Shown piece by piece: positions 1 through 8,479 of a stretch of 64,000 nucleotides of DNA (its first letter is position 1; every line of letters starts with the position of its first letter). The stretch comes from Lachnospiraceae bacterium MC2017 (GTDB lineage Bacteria > Bacillota > Clostridia > Lachnospirales > Lachnospiraceae). The notes under the pieces are model-generated. The model was not told the DNA's origin, did no database searches, and saw nothing but the letters and a program-made list of their open reading frames with translations. Made by a program: the position numbers and the translations under genes. The stretch spans positions 211,660 to 275,659 of the forward strand of contig JNJK01000005.1 in assembly GCA_000701625.1 (NCBI GenBank). Reading direction: 5' to 3'.

Positions 1-328
1 AATAAGCTTTTTTTGCATATTCTGTATCGATATATCGCGATTCTTCAGGAAAGGCATTTTCATTAAGCCAGTCCAAAAGTTCCATGTCCATCCCCAGTCC
101 GCGATAGGTATACTGAGGCGCATGTACATGCAGATCAGTCATTCCGGGGACTATAAGCTTTCCGGTATAGTCTTCAACAGGAAAGTCTCTGTACTGCTCA
201 GGAATATCCGTAAATACACCCTCGCATTTACCATCCTTACATATCAGAAAGGAATCCGGCACGGTTTGAACTTTCCTGTCCTCTGTACAGAAAAGAACAT
301 CACCCTTTAATACAAAATCATACTTCAC
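1..328 (-). CDS. guaD: Guanine deaminase / amidohydrolase, N-terminal part (cut by window edge)
   Basis: The minus strand reads open from a GTG at 328 to the window edge, giving about 109 residues. The GTG follows a GGAAG ribosome binding site at about 10 bases; no in-frame ATG is nearby. The start looks like the beta-sandwich of cyclic amidohydrolases, followed by LIVPGMTDLHVHAPQ at about residues 56-70, the first metal-binding HxH. HVHxPQ is typical of guanine deaminase, which hydrolyses guanine to xanthine and ammonia with zinc. The gene before it on this strand is xanthine phosphoribosyltransferase, which uses xanthine, so the two would form a guanine salvage route. A leader with a terminator hairpin precedes it. 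The rest of the protein is outside the window. An atypical chlorohydrolase of the same family is the main alternative. Confidence 0.8.
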   Translation of the reverse strand, partial: MKYDFVLKGDVLFCTEDRKVQTVPDSFLICKDGKCEGVFTDIPEQYRDFPVEDYTGKLIVPGMTDLHVHAPQYTYRGLGMDMELLDWLNENAFPEESRYIDTEYAKKAY

Positions 329-365
329 TTTCGTGCCACTTCCTTTCAAAAAAACAATTGGATTA

Positions 366-460
366 AGAAAAAAACGAAGCTTTAAGGAATTCTTATTCTT
401 CTTAAAGCTCCGTTGCTGACATCTCTTATTTAGATGTAGAGGACCAAACCCTCTTTACTA
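366..460 (-). promoter_or_regulatory. Candidate structured leader with attenuator terminator ahead of guaD
   Basis: Read on the minus strand, two short hairpins sit side by side: 454-438 (AGAGG stem, GTTTGGT loop) and 437-419 (ACATCT stem, AAATAAG loop). About ten bases later an intrinsic terminator follows (412-375, stem around AGCTTTAAG, then T7). It lies about 40 bases before the guaD start, too close to be only the end of xpt. Compact stems plus a terminator suggest a small riboswitch or attenuator. I do not see the canonical purine riboswitch core. I recall purine-linked leader motifs in clostridia, including one named ssnA, but could not match this one from memory. Confidence 0.5.
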
Positions 461-538
461 CTATTTAATTATAAATATAAAATTTTGATCAGTCAATCAA
501 AAATGCTATATAGTCAATTTCACAAGTCGTAGTAACGA

Positions 539-1117
539 TCATTCCCCACGGAAGAATATTTGTCCATCATCTGTCATCTTCTCAACGATAGCAAGTGATG
601 TAACTTCATATCCACGCTCACGAAGGTAATCTCCACCTTCCTGGAATCCCTTCTCGATACAGATACCGATTCCACAAACCTTAGCATTTGCCTGCTCACA
701 AATATCGATAAGGCCTCTCATAGCCTTTCCAACAGCCAGGAAATCGTCCACCAGTAGAACTCTGTCTTCTGCATTCAGAAATTTCTTTGCAAGTGTAACA
801 GTATAGTCCTTATCATAAGTAAATGAATGAACCACAGATGTATATACATCACCATCAATATTCTTGCTCTTTGCCTTTTTCGCAAATACAACCGGCACAT
901 GGAACCATTTTGCAGCCGCGCACGCAATAGCGATTCCGGATGCTTCTACCGTCATGATCCTTGTGATACCCGAATCCCTGTACTTCTCGTAAAAAGCCTT
1001 ACCTATCTCATCCAAAAGATCAACATCGATCTGATGGTTCAAAAAATTGTCAACCTTTAAGATATTGCCCGGACGAACCTGTCCATCCTGTCTGATACGG
1101 TCTTCAAGAAATTTCAT
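539..1117 (-). CDS. xpt: Xanthine phosphoribosyltransferase
   Basis: The protein has 192 residues from the ATG at 1117, which follows GAAAGGA at a good distance; an upstream ATG nine codons earlier lacks a site. It matches the xpt family along its whole length: MKFLEDRI at the start, VEASGIAIA in the middle, and the PRPP-binding loop [13 protein letters not shown] near residues 120-132. The enzyme joins xanthine to PRPP to make XMP in the cytoplasm. In many Firmicutes xpt is paired with a purine permease; here the next gene on the strand is guanine deaminase, which makes xanthine. A clear TATAAT lies about 40 bases upstream, so it probably has its own promoter. The usual purine riboswitch is not visible, as only 79 bases separate it from the previous gene. 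Confidence 0.93.
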   Translation of the reverse strand: MKFLEDRIRQDGQVRPGNILKVDNFLNHQIDVDLLDEIGKAFYEKYRDSGITRIMTVEASGIAIACAAAKWFHVPVVFAKKAKSKNIDGDVYTSVVHSFTYDKDYTVTLAKKFLNAEDRVLLVDDFLAVGKAMRGLIDICEQANAKVCGIGICIEKGFQEGGDYLRERGYEVTSLAIVEKMTDDGQIFFRGE

Positions 1118-1155
1118 AAGTGATTCCTTTCTTAAACAATACATTATAATTTTCC

Positions 1156-1161
1156 ATTATA
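1156..1161 (-). promoter_or_regulatory. Putative -10 box of xpt
   Basis: The minus strand shows TATAAT about 38 bases before the xpt ATG, inside an AT-rich 79-base gap. No convincing TTGACA is seen at the right spacing, so the call rests on the -10 match alone. Confidence 0.35.
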
Positions 1162-1196
1162 ACCTACTTTTATTGCTTTGGAGCATAAAAAATTGA

Positions 1197-2360
1197 TTAA
1201 ACAGTCTGTTTTTTTACAAGCAGATCATATAATGTCGGCTGAACATTAAATTCTTTCATGGCATTTTCCACTTCTGTCAGAGCAGTCTTTCTCGCTGCAG
1301 GAAGCGCAGGCTTTTTAACTGCACGGATCAGGATGTTCTTTGGCGTATGCTCAAAATCAATGAACTCGAGGAGCTGCGTCCTGTATCCGGCATAGGTCAG
1401 AAGATTTCCACGTATTGAATCCGTAAGCAAAGCAGAAAACCGTTCCTGTACTATTCCAAATCTCGTTAGAACCGAGAGATTATCCGTCTTCATCTGCTGA
1501 TTAAGCTCATGTTGACAACACGGAACCGAAAAAATCATCTTTGCGCCCCATGAAACAGCGTTATACAAAGCGTAGTCTGTCGCTGTATCACATGCATGAA
1601 GCGTAATGACCATATCAACGTCAAACGGACAATCATAGCCGTTGATATCTCCCAGTTCAAAACGGAGACCTGTATAACCATACTTTTTCGACGCAGCATT
1701 ACACTTATCTATTACATCCGCTTTCAGATCAAGTCCGATAATGTTTGCTTCTATTCCACGGATTTCCGTAAGATAATAGTAAACGATAAATGTAAGGTAT
1801 GACTTTCCGCATCCAAAATCTATGACATTTAGCCGGCTCAAGTTTCTTTCACGTATGGTATCATCGATGATCTCGATAAAACGATTGATCTGACGATACT
1901 TATCATACATGGATCTGACGATCTTTCCGTCCTTTGTGAAAATCCCCATATCGATCAGCGGCTCAATTATATTTCCCTCTCGCAGTATATAGTTTTTCTG
2001 TCGATTATGGTCGCCTGTGCTCTGATTTTTTACCATTTCATCAGGCGAAAGCTTTTTTGCCTTATAAAAAACCTTACCCTTTTTCGTAATTTTAATAGAA
2101 GATTCCTTTGTATCAGACCAGGCATTTAGCTGCATAAAACGGTTATTCATAAGAACTGCACATTGAAATGCGATCTCATCTGATCCAACATTTTCATGAA
2201 AAACCTGTTTTTCCGTATATTTAGCTATCTGATAATAGTCTTTTACGGGAGACACTGTGATCTTCCTGTATTTATCAGACTTGTCAGCGGGTTTACTTAT
2301 GATCAGCTTCTGAACTTTTTCTTCAAAAATCTGCCCAATATATTGTTCTAATTCGCTCAA
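1197..2360 (-). CDS. SAM-dependent methyltransferase, Methyltransf_32-like
   Basis: This 387-residue protein starts at a TTG that follows GAGGT by seven bases; no ATG is near. The middle holds a class I methyltransferase core: VIDFGCGKSYLTF (about residues 180-192) is the SAM-binding motif I, ANIIGLDLK motif II, and MVITLHACDTATDYAL (about 259-274) the post-I region. SVPCCQHEL (about 288-296) gives the Cys-Cys pattern known from the Methyltransf_32 group. The N-terminal 160 residues are unlike a standard domain and may bind substrate. Family members are thought to act on RNA, but the substrate is unknown here. It starts 24 bases after the MBOAT gene, so it is probably the last gene of that operon, though no functional link is evident. 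Confidence 0.75.
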   Translation of the reverse strand: MSELEQYIGQIFEEKVQKLIISKPADKSDKYRKITVSPVKDYYQIAKYTEKQVFHENVGSDEIAFQCAVLMNNRFMQLNAWSDTKESSIKITKKGKVFYKAKKLSPDEMVKNQSTGDHNRQKNYILREGNIIEPLIDMGIFTKDGKIVRSMYDKYRQINRFIEIIDDTIRERNLSRLNVIDFGCGKSYLTFIVYYYLTEIRGIEANIIGLDLKADVIDKCNAASKKYGYTGLRFELGDINGYDCPFDVDMVITLHACDTATDYALYNAVSWGAKMIFSVPCCQHELNQQMKTDNLSVLTRFGIVQERFSALLTDSIRGNLLTYAGYRTQLLEFIDFEHTPKNILIRAVKKPALPAARKTALTEVENAMKEFNVQPTLYDLLVKKQTV

Positions 2361-2384
2361 TTATATTACCTCAAATGTATCCCA

Positions 2385-3977
2385 TTAAAACTTTGCGTAG
2401 ATCATTCCGGCTTTATCATAACCATTTCCGTATGCGCCGAATATAACTACCGCTATGATCATAAGATACCACAAAGTCCACCTCACAGGCTTTGGAAGTG
2501 CAGTAAATTTCTCTTTCAAAGGATATTTATATTCTCTAAGTACACCATAAACTACAACAAAAATAAAAGAAATCGTAACTGTCCAATAATCGAATTGATC
2601 GAGGCCAAACGATCCCAGATGTTTAACTAACTTATGTGGTCTGTATTTTGTAAAGATCATACGGAACATCTGGAAACCATCTTCCATCGTTTCTGCTCTG
2701 AAGAACATTTCTCCTATCAAAACAATGAAAGTAAGCTTGATAAACCTGAATAATCTGACAGAAATGCTCTCTTCTGTCAGATGTATCTTCTCTAATAATG
2801 AAAGAAACGGTTTTTCTACTATATTCTCAATAAAGATCAGTACGAAATAATACATTCCGTAAAAAATGTAATTCCATTTAGGACCATGCCATAAACCATT
2901 TGATATCCAAACACAAAAAATAGCAATTGTTGGTCCAGCAAAATGACTTATCGTCTTTCCTAACAGATTCTTTATGTTCTTTGTAAGCTTCATTACCGGT
3001 TTGGAAACTGAAACCGGATAGAAAATATAATCTCTGAAAAATGTTCCGAGTGTGATATGCCATCTATGCCAAAAATCAGATGCATTCTTCGCAAAGAAAG
3101 GCTGCATAAAGTTTTCCGCCAGATCGATCCCAAAGATCTTAGCACTACCTATTACTATATCTATCGCTCCGGAAAAATCCATATATTCCTGAACTGTAAA
3201 AATAACAGCACCAAAAAGTGCTATAGAACCGGCTTTCTCATTCCATTTAAATACCGAATCCACCGCCGGTGCAAGATGATCCGCTATCATAAGCTTCTTA
3301 AATACACCAAGATAGATCCTCTGATAACCGGCAGTTAAATTTTCATATGTTATAGGACATCCGGAAAACAGCGCTTTGGCATCATCACCATATCGCGTGA
3401 TCGGTCCCTCAACGATTTTCGGAAAGAATCCCATGTAAAGAGCAACATGACTAAAATCCGGATCGGCTTGTATATCCTCTCTATAAACATCCGTAAGATA
3501 TGAGATCGCTTCCAGCGTATAATATGAAATACCAAGAGGGATAGCCAGGTTCAGCATTTTCCATTCTCTTGATATATGAAATACATTAAGTATCTGAACA
3601 ATATTCATACCTGTAAAATCCAGATACTTCAGTACAAAAAGTACAGTGAGCAAAGACAAGATGCCGAAAGCAAGAACTTTTTTCTTACGTTTATTTTTTT
3701 CTTTGCGCTTTAGTTCCTTATTATCAGACAGTCGCTGAATAGCAAGCCCCATCTGCCAGATCCAGATAACTTCTAATACATGTATCAGAAATAGCCATCC
3801 GCTAAGTGTTATGAAATAAAACCAACTGGCAAGTAAAAGAACTCTGAAGCGATTTTTCGCCGGAGTAAAATTGTAGGCAAGTATAACAATTGGCAAAAAC
3901 AATGCAAAGTAGATCCAGCTCGCATAAGACGGATCCCACCACAAAGCAATACATTTAAAAAACAATTCCGGTGTCAT
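2385..3977 (-). CDS. MBOAT family O-acyltransferase (AlgI/DltB-like)
   Basis: The product has 530 residues and about 10-12 membrane segments. Family signatures are clear: PLGISYYTLEAISYLTDVYR, VEGPITRY, DFWHRWHITLGTFFRDYIFYP (about residues 301-321), and NGLWHGPKWNYIFYG (about 360-374), which contains the conserved His. MBOAT proteins of the AlgI group move acyl groups, usually acetyl, across the membrane onto exported polysaccharides; DltB moves D-alanine to teichoic acids. The ATG shares one base with the stop codon of the SGNH-like gene before it (TAATG), so the two are translationally coupled. Such MBOAT/SGNH pairs generally acetylate an envelope or secreted glycan; the glycan is not identified by neighbours here. 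Confidence 0.9.
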   Translation of the reverse strand: MTPELFFKCIALWWDPSYASWIYFALFLPIVILAYNFTPAKNRFRVLLLASWFYFITLSGWLFLIHVLEVIWIWQMGLAIQRLSDNKELKRKEKNKRKKKVLAFGILSLLTVLFVLKYLDFTGMNIVQILNVFHISREWKMLNLAIPLGISYYTLEAISYLTDVYREDIQADPDFSHVALYMGFFPKIVEGPITRYGDDAKALFSGCPITYENLTAGYQRIYLGVFKKLMIADHLAPAVDSVFKWNEKAGSIALFGAVIFTVQEYMDFSGAIDIVIGSAKIFGIDLAENFMQPFFAKNASDFWHRWHITLGTFFRDYIFYPVSVSKPVMKLTKNIKNLLGKTISHFAGPTIAIFCVWISNGLWHGPKWNYIFYGMYYFVLIFIENIVEKPFLSLLEKIHLTEESISVRLFRFIKLTFIVLIGEMFFRAETMEDGFQMFRMIFTKYRPHKLVKHLGSFGLDQFDYWTVTISFIFVVVYGVLREYKYPLKEKFTALPKPVRWTLWYLMIIAVVIFGAYGNGYDKAGMIYAKF

Positions 3978-4945
3978 TAATATACTTCAAACTCCTTATT
4001 ATCTCTCTCCCAGTCTTCATATGCTTTTTCTCCATAATGATTCGGAAGCTTATAGTTTTCAGAAAGATATGCTCCTATAAACGAGCTTGCCTTTTTGGAA
4101 CCCTTAAACGATAAATGATTTCCGCCATCCATCGTATCAACATTCCAATCTATTCCCATATCCTCGATATGAAGATTGAGATCAACAAAGGGGATTCCAT
4201 ACTTATCTGCATACGCCTGAAGGACATTATGTCTTGACCATGTCCAGTTATTTGGATTAGGTGCTGCCGTGAGCACCAACGGAACCTTCTTTTCATCACA
4301 GAACTCCCGAAATCTCTCCAAATACCTCATACTGTCTTCACCGATAGCAGCCTGTTCTTCACGGTTCATATAATCTGCCGGACCTGTATAAGGAACAGCC
4401 AGATCAGTTTTTATGAACCCCCTTAATGGATGCTCAACTTTTAGATCATTATTTTTCTCTTTCATTTTTTTCGTTACAAATGATTTATAAAAAATATGAT
4501 AGTGAAAGATTGGAAACATATCTTCTATAAAATTAGTTGGAAGTGCGTAATCATCCTTATGCGGATCCGCATCCGAAAAGATCGCGTCAGCCTCAAGAAC
4601 TACAACCTTTGGATTCTGGGTATTAAAAGAAGCCTTTGTCAGCTCAAGAGCATCACACAAACGTAGCGCACTCTCACTCATACAATATGAACTGATACCA
4701 CGTTCCAGATAAAGCTGCAGTGGGGAAAATGTGCTATAAACTTCACTATTTCCCGCAAATATCACGTCTATAGTATTTTCTTTTTCTTTTGAGAAGGATT
4801 CGAGTTTCTGATTGACCTGAACAATATTGTAAACCTGACCAAAATCCGGCTTTACGAGCGACGAAAGTATTGAAAGTATGATAACGAAGATAACCGCAAA
4901 CATTATCCCGTTAAATATATTATTTTGATTTAGTTTTTTTAGCAT
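3977..4945 (-). CDS. Membrane-anchored SGNH/AlgX-like acetylation partner
   Basis: From the ATG at 4945 the protein has 322 residues; a TTG at 5023 would add 26 residues that do not look like a signal and put charged residues ahead of the membrane segment. One N-terminal helix (about residues 11-32) is followed by an extracellular domain. IDVIFAGNSEVYSTFSP (about 57-73) fits the first block of SGNH hydrolase-like proteins, and DGGNHLSFKGSKKASSF (about 273-289) fits the C-terminal DxxH block. Such proteins work with an MBOAT transporter to finish O-acetylation outside the membrane. The next gene is that MBOAT protein, overlapping by one base. Neither start has a strong binding site, so the exact N terminus is uncertain. 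Confidence 0.75.
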   Translation of the reverse strand: MLKKLNQNNIFNGIMFAVIFVIILSILSSLVKPDFGQVYNIVQVNQKLESFSKEKENTIDVIFAGNSEVYSTFSPLQLYLERGISSYCMSESALRLCDALELTKASFNTQNPKVVVLEADAIFSDADPHKDDYALPTNFIEDMFPIFHYHIFYKSFVTKKMKEKNNDLKVEHPLRGFIKTDLAVPYTGPADYMNREEQAAIGEDSMRYLERFREFCDEKKVPLVLTAAPNPNNWTWSRHNVLQAYADKYGIPFVDLNLHIEDMGIDWNVDTMDGGNHLSFKGSKKASSFIGAYLSENYKLPNHYGEKAYEDWERDNKEFEVY

Positions 4946-5078
4946 ATTTATCCAACGTATTCTGTTATTATTTATGATCCTGTTTGCTGCTTCGGGCTGT
5001 TCTGAATAGTCTCCAAACAACAAGCCTTTTTAGTTTACCACATTTGTGCATTAATGTTATAGGAATTTCTTATATGTT

Positions 5079-5117
5079 AAAAAAGCAATCCAAGCTGATA
5101 ATTCACTTGGATTGCTT
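5079..5117 (-). terminator. Intrinsic terminator of the eutP operon
   Basis: A 12-base stem (AAGCAATCCAAG and its complement) with an 11-base loop is followed on the minus strand by six T. The first arm overlaps the last eutP codons and includes its stop, a compact arrangement. Confidence 0.85.
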
Positions 5118-5633
5118 TTTCTGTCCTATCATATGATTCAACGGTTCCCACTCACTTAAACCGATACTCTGTCTGTAAAGAGCTTCCTCAAATGACATAC
5201 GTGGAAGATCTTCTTTTAAGTACTCAAGTAATTCATTTATACCATCCCGGGTTTTGTTATTCACTTCAAACACTCTCTCACAACCCGCATTCTCCATCCA
5301 CTGCCTGATCATAGGCACATTCGCATACGGCGAATCCGTCTTTGTAATAACTCCTATTAGCGGTCTCTGTATAAAAGTGTGTAAACTCGGGCCAAACAGA
5401 TTATAGGGTTCATCTGCCGCCTGTACCACTGCTATCACATCTGCTTCAAATGAAAAGCATGCAAGCCCCAGACTAAAATACTTTGATTCCGCATATTCTC
5501 CGGGCGAATCGATCGTATCTTCACCAGTATTTGTATATTGTGTTTTAACGTAATGAAGCTCTTCTCCCCGAAGCGCCTGAGTAAGCGATGTTTTACCGGC
5601 TTCACTCCTACCCATTAAAAAAATCTTTTTCAT
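5103..5633 (-). CDS. eutP: EutP/PduV-type GTPase
   Basis: The 176-residue product is a small P-loop GTPase of the EutP/PduV family. MGRSEAGKTSL near residue 7 is the P-loop, DSPGEY near 43 the Walker B/G3 box, and TKTD near 98 the G4 base-recognition box. Family length is 140-180, so it is complete. EutP/PduV proteins accompany bacterial microcompartment (BMC) operons; they have been linked to compartment positioning and, for EutP, to acetate kinase activity. It is the last of three genes, four bases after a eutS-like gene. No ethanolamine or propanediol enzyme lies in the window, so the substrate of any compartment is unknown. Confidence 0.85.
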   Translation of the reverse strand: MKKIFLMGRSEAGKTSLTQALRGEELHYVKTQYTNTGEDTIDSPGEYAESKYFSLGLACFSFEADVIAVVQAADEPYNLFGPSLHTFIQRPLIGVITKTDSPYANVPMIRQWMENAGCERVFEVNNKTRDGINELLEYLKEDLPRMSFEEALYRQSIGLSEWEPLNHMIGQKKQSK

Positions 5634-5637
5634 GCTA

Positions 5638-6057
5638 TTAATTCCTGCACACCCTGCATGTCCTAAATTTAAGATCTTCCCTGAAAAATCTCACGACTTC
5701 CTCTACAGAACTTTGAACATCAGAGAGTCTCCCGGTAACAATAAGTGTTCCGCAAAAGCGATCCATAAAACCTATCTCAACATCACCTGATTTCATAGCT
5801 ATGTCCGCAGCAACGACAACAGCTTCCCACGGCGTAAACTTTATGATCCCGATAGATTCACCTGTGTGATCTTCCCCCTCATGTACTCCTATGTGAAGTC
5901 CCAGATTTTTGTATATACTTTCTTCCGATGGACTGAATATATGCGCCATGCAAACTTCCCGCCCGGGGACACGTACTCTCGTCATACGAAGAGTCTTTCC
6001 CTTAAGCTTTCTGTAATCATCATGGAATATCTTTTCCAGTAATTCTTCTTTAGTCAT
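5638..6057 (-). CDS. EutS/PduU-like microcompartment shell protein with N-terminal extension
   Basis: The 139-residue protein starts at the ATG at 6057, which follows AGGA by nine bases. A TTG at 6090 would overlap the previous gene by 22 bases and has no binding site. Residues about 45-130 form a BMC domain of the circularly permuted EutS/PduU type: SIGIIKFTPWEAVVVAADIAMK, then VEIGFMDRFCGTLIVTGRLSDV. This is the same order as in the neighbouring paralogue, with moderate identity. The first 35 residues are extra compared with EutS (about 110) and are basic. BMC proteins form hexameric shell tiles. Two non-identical EutS-type tiles in a row without other shell proteins is unusual. Confidence 0.8.
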   Translation of the reverse strand: MTKEELLEKIFHDDYRKLKGKTLRMTRVRVPGREVCMAHIFSPSEESIYKNLGLHIGVHEGEDHTGESIGIIKFTPWEAVVVAADIAMKSGDVEIGFMDRFCGTLIVTGRLSDVQSSVEEVVRFFREDLKFRTCRVCRN

Positions 6058-6068
6058 CAAGCTGCATC

Positions 6069-6434
6069 CTATCGTCTGGTTATCCTGCAAACAACATATT
6101 CTAATTCGTCTCTGAAATAATTCACTATCTCCGTCATAGCAGAATTAACATCAGAAAGTTCTCCTGTAATGATCAAAGTACCTGTGAAACGGTCCGCAAA
6201 TCCCAGATAAACATTTCCACTTTTTACAGCTATATCTGACGCAATAACCGCTGACTCAGGCGGCGTCATATTCATGATACCTATTGCAGATGATCCATAG
6301 TCGACCTGTGGGTTAAGTCCTAATTTTTGGTATATAACAGGAGCCGGTCCACCCATGATATGCGCAAAAGTTATTTCCTTACCTGCAACAGTTTCCTGTA
6401 CTATTCTTATCTGTTCTCCGTGTTCATTAGCCAT
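6069..6434 (-). CDS. eutS: EutS-like microcompartment shell protein
   Basis: This 121-residue protein is a full-length EutS-type BMC domain: HIMGGPAPVIYQKLGL, SAIGIMNMTPPESAVIASDIAVK, and LGFADRFTGTLIITGELSDV. EutS and PduU are permuted BMC proteins that form hexamers with a closed or beta-barrel-capped pore in the shell of ethanolamine and propanediol compartments. It is the first of three tightly spaced genes (11 bases to the next) and has an AGAGAGGA site before its ATG. Conserved Asp-Arg-Phe and Gly-Thr-Leu-Ile positions are intact, so it is likely functional. The main shell tiles and pentamer would have to be encoded elsewhere. Confidence 0.85.
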   Translation of the reverse strand: MANEHGEQIRIVQETVAGKEITFAHIMGGPAPVIYQKLGLNPQVDYGSSAIGIMNMTPPESAVIASDIAVKSGNVYLGFADRFTGTLIITGELSDVNSAMTEIVNYFRDELEYVVCRITRR

Positions 6435-6603
6435 TTAAATTTCCTCTCTTCTGGCTATCATTTTATCACATCGGGCATAAACCGTCACCATTTAAATAGT
6501 TTTTTCACACAATCTCACATATTTTCTTTCAAAATACCACACAGAATTCGTTTTTTCCCAAAATCCACCTTCCCATCGTAATATCCTATAAGCTAATAAA
6601 ATA

Positions 6604-6650
6604 AGCGCTCGTCCCTTTGGCATTTCTGCTGCAAAGGAGATCGAACGCTC
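6604..6650 (-). terminator. Imperfect intrinsic terminator after the 6660-7646 gene
   Basis: On the minus strand GAGCGTTCGATCTCCTTTG pairs imperfectly with CAAAGGGACGAGCGC across a 12-base loop and is followed by TTATTTTATT. The gap 6435-6659 also holds the eutS promoter region; I see nothing else in it. Confidence 0.55.
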
Positions 6651-6659
6651 AATTCATTT

Positions 6660-7646
6660 TTATCTCTCAATTATTTTTTCAAGCGGTTCCGGATTGTACT
6701 CAAAGTGATAGCGATCATCAAGCTTGTCTCTGAGTGACTTACAGGTATCCTGAACTACATTATAATTACCTAATTCACTCTCATACGAAGCCTGTCTTGT
6801 TCGTGTATATCTGTGCTCAACTTTTGTAATCTGTTCGTCCATCTGCTGACGATAAAGAGCACTCAATTCCTCTATAACATTACGCCTTTCTTCTTCACTT
6901 TCAAATCCTGCAGACGCATTCTTTTTCCACCAGTCCACAGGTGTCATATGAAAATTTGCTTTTTGTAAAGGCCGGCAGTCAAATGCGTGATCACGTATAT
7001 ATAAAGGCACACCCTCTGCACCGTTTTCACATACTATACATTTTTTTAACGAAACAGGATATTGCGCGACCACAAAATCCAAAAACTCTCTTTGAAGGTT
7101 TTCAAATTCTGATTTTAATCCCTTGAGCCAAAATGGTGTCTCTTTTTCGTCTGTCAGGTCATTTCCTGCTTTCGACATCACTTTATCCATCATTTCATCA
7201 TATGTACGATTCAGAAGATCTACTTCTTCGTCAACCTGTTTCTTTATTATCGCATTCTGATCATTAAGGACTATCGCCCTTTTGATACACTCTTCCATGA
7301 TCTCACAGATCTGTTCTGCATAAAACTCAAGCTTTTCTTTTCCGTCACGGATCATATCATCAAGAGATTCTGTTTCTTCAGGCATCTTTCCTTCTGCCTG
7401 TTCTCTGCATATCAGATCATGAATAGCATCCACATTTCCCATGAGAGCCTTTTGGATCCGACCGTTTCCCATGGCATGTATATCCACTGCACTGTTTCTT
7501 GCAAATATTTCCAGTCTCTTTAATTCTCTCCTGTAAACTGTACGAAACTGTATCTTTTCGACACTTTCCAACTGTAGAAATAAATCCAACGCCTGCTCCG
7601 AAAGTGACTCAATTTCCTCTAAAGCATTGGAGCAATAACGCATCAT
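6660..7646 (-). CDS. Coiled-coil protein of unknown function
   Basis: I do not recognise this 328-residue protein. The ATG at 7646 overlaps the stop of the gene before it (ATGA) and follows AAGAAGG, so translation is coupled; earlier starts would run back into that gene. It is acidic, rich in Glu, Lys and Arg, predicted almost wholly helical with coiled-coil stretches (about residues 1-150 and 250-310), and has no membrane segment. KKCIVCENGAEGVPLYIRDHAF near the middle and TPVDWWKKN are the only distinctive patches. The upstream partner is a coiled-coil membrane protein, so the pair may form a membrane-attached complex. This is inference from overlap and composition. Confidence 0.6.
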   Translation of the reverse strand: MMRYCSNALEEIESLSEQALDLFLQLESVEKIQFRTVYRRELKRLEIFARNSAVDIHAMGNGRIQKALMGNVDAIHDLICREQAEGKMPEETESLDDMIRDGKEKLEFYAEQICEIMEECIKRAIVLNDQNAIIKKQVDEEVDLLNRTYDEMMDKVMSKAGNDLTDEKETPFWLKGLKSEFENLQREFLDFVVAQYPVSLKKCIVCENGAEGVPLYIRDHAFDCRPLQKANFHMTPVDWWKKNASAGFESEEERRNVIEELSALYRQQMDEQITKVEHRYTRTRQASYESELGNYNVVQDTCKSLRDKLDDRYHFEYNPEPLEKIIER

Positions 7647-8215
7647 TTCCACACCTTCTTTGCAAATACCGCAGATACAGCTGCAATAACACATTTAACA
7701 GCTATAAGTATTATACCGTCTGAAGGAATGATCCCCATCAAAACGACTACAGCAAAAATGATAACACTCATCCAACCGATATTTGTTTTTTGTCTATGTA
7801 TTTCCTCTACTACAGCTGAGTTCTCAGAAGCCTGATCTGAAAGCATCTCAAGAATTTTTTTCTGCTCTTCCAGAAGATTTGTGCCGAATTCCTTTATTTC
7901 TTCAGTTTCAGCTTTGATAACAGCACACTGGTTTGCAAGGTTGTCATACAATTCTTCGTTTTTTTCTCCGGCTTTTTTCACCTGACGAAGAACATCCTCA
8001 AGAGTTGAACGCAGCTCATCTTCTTTTTTATTTACTTCTGCGATCGTATCATTGGAAAGATTTATATCCTTGATCTTTTCTTCAATAATTTGTGAACTTT
8101 GACCTATATCATCACGGATTTTTTCGAGATCATCAAGAAATATATTTTTACTGACTTTATCGATAGTTTCAGACATGAAATCTCTAAACTCATCTTTAAG
8201 ACTTTTTCGTTCCAT
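7643..8215 (-). CDS. Coiled-coil membrane protein of unknown function
   Basis: This 190-residue protein has a long charged helical N-terminal part (about residues 1-145) with heptad-like spacing, then two membrane helices (about 149-164 and 168-185) and a short basic tail. The shape resembles small coiled-coil membrane anchors, but I recognise no family. A GGGGGG ribosome binding site precedes the ATG. Its stop overlaps the start of the next gene by four bases, which argues that the two products work together. The roughly 260 bases upstream hold its promoter and the terminator of the preceding gene. Confidence 0.65.
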   Translation of the reverse strand: MERKSLKDEFRDFMSETIDKVSKNIFLDDLEKIRDDIGQSSQIIEEKIKDINLSNDTIAEVNKKEDELRSTLEDVLRQVKKAGEKNEELYDNLANQCAVIKAETEEIKEFGTNLLEEQKKILEMLSDQASENSAVVEEIHRQKTNIGWMSVIIFAVVVLMGIIPSDGIILIAVKCVIAAVSAVFAKKVWK

Positions 8216-8394
8216 TAAGAATAATCCCCCTGAAAATATTTAAAATAACCCAAATCTATTTTATCGGCATTTATGCCAATTAATCAATAAACATACTGTA
8301 TAATTTCCAGGCGCAGATTTTTGTACTTTTGCCTATTGATTTTGACGTAGTGCATTTTTATCTTATAGAAATTCCAATGGTATTTCTTTTATGT

Positions 8395-8453
8395 TAAAAA
8401 AGGGATCACGTTCAGATGTGAATCCACATTTCCACATTAAACGATGATCCCTT
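8395..8453 (-). terminator. Terminator of the 8480-8869 gene
   Basis: AAGGGATCA and TGATCCCTT pair around an inner hairpin (TGTGAATCCACA), followed on the minus strand by TTTTTTAACATAAAAG. The remainder of the gap 8216-8394 is AT-rich with no gene. Confidence 0.8.
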
Positions 8454-8479
8454 ATGATACGACCAATGGTCATTAATTA

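Noticed and set aside
3977..5023. TTG start at 5023 for the SGNH-like protein
   Set aside because: It would add 26 hydrophilic residues before the membrane anchor and its possible site is too close; the ATG at 4945 fits the family better, though not with certainty.
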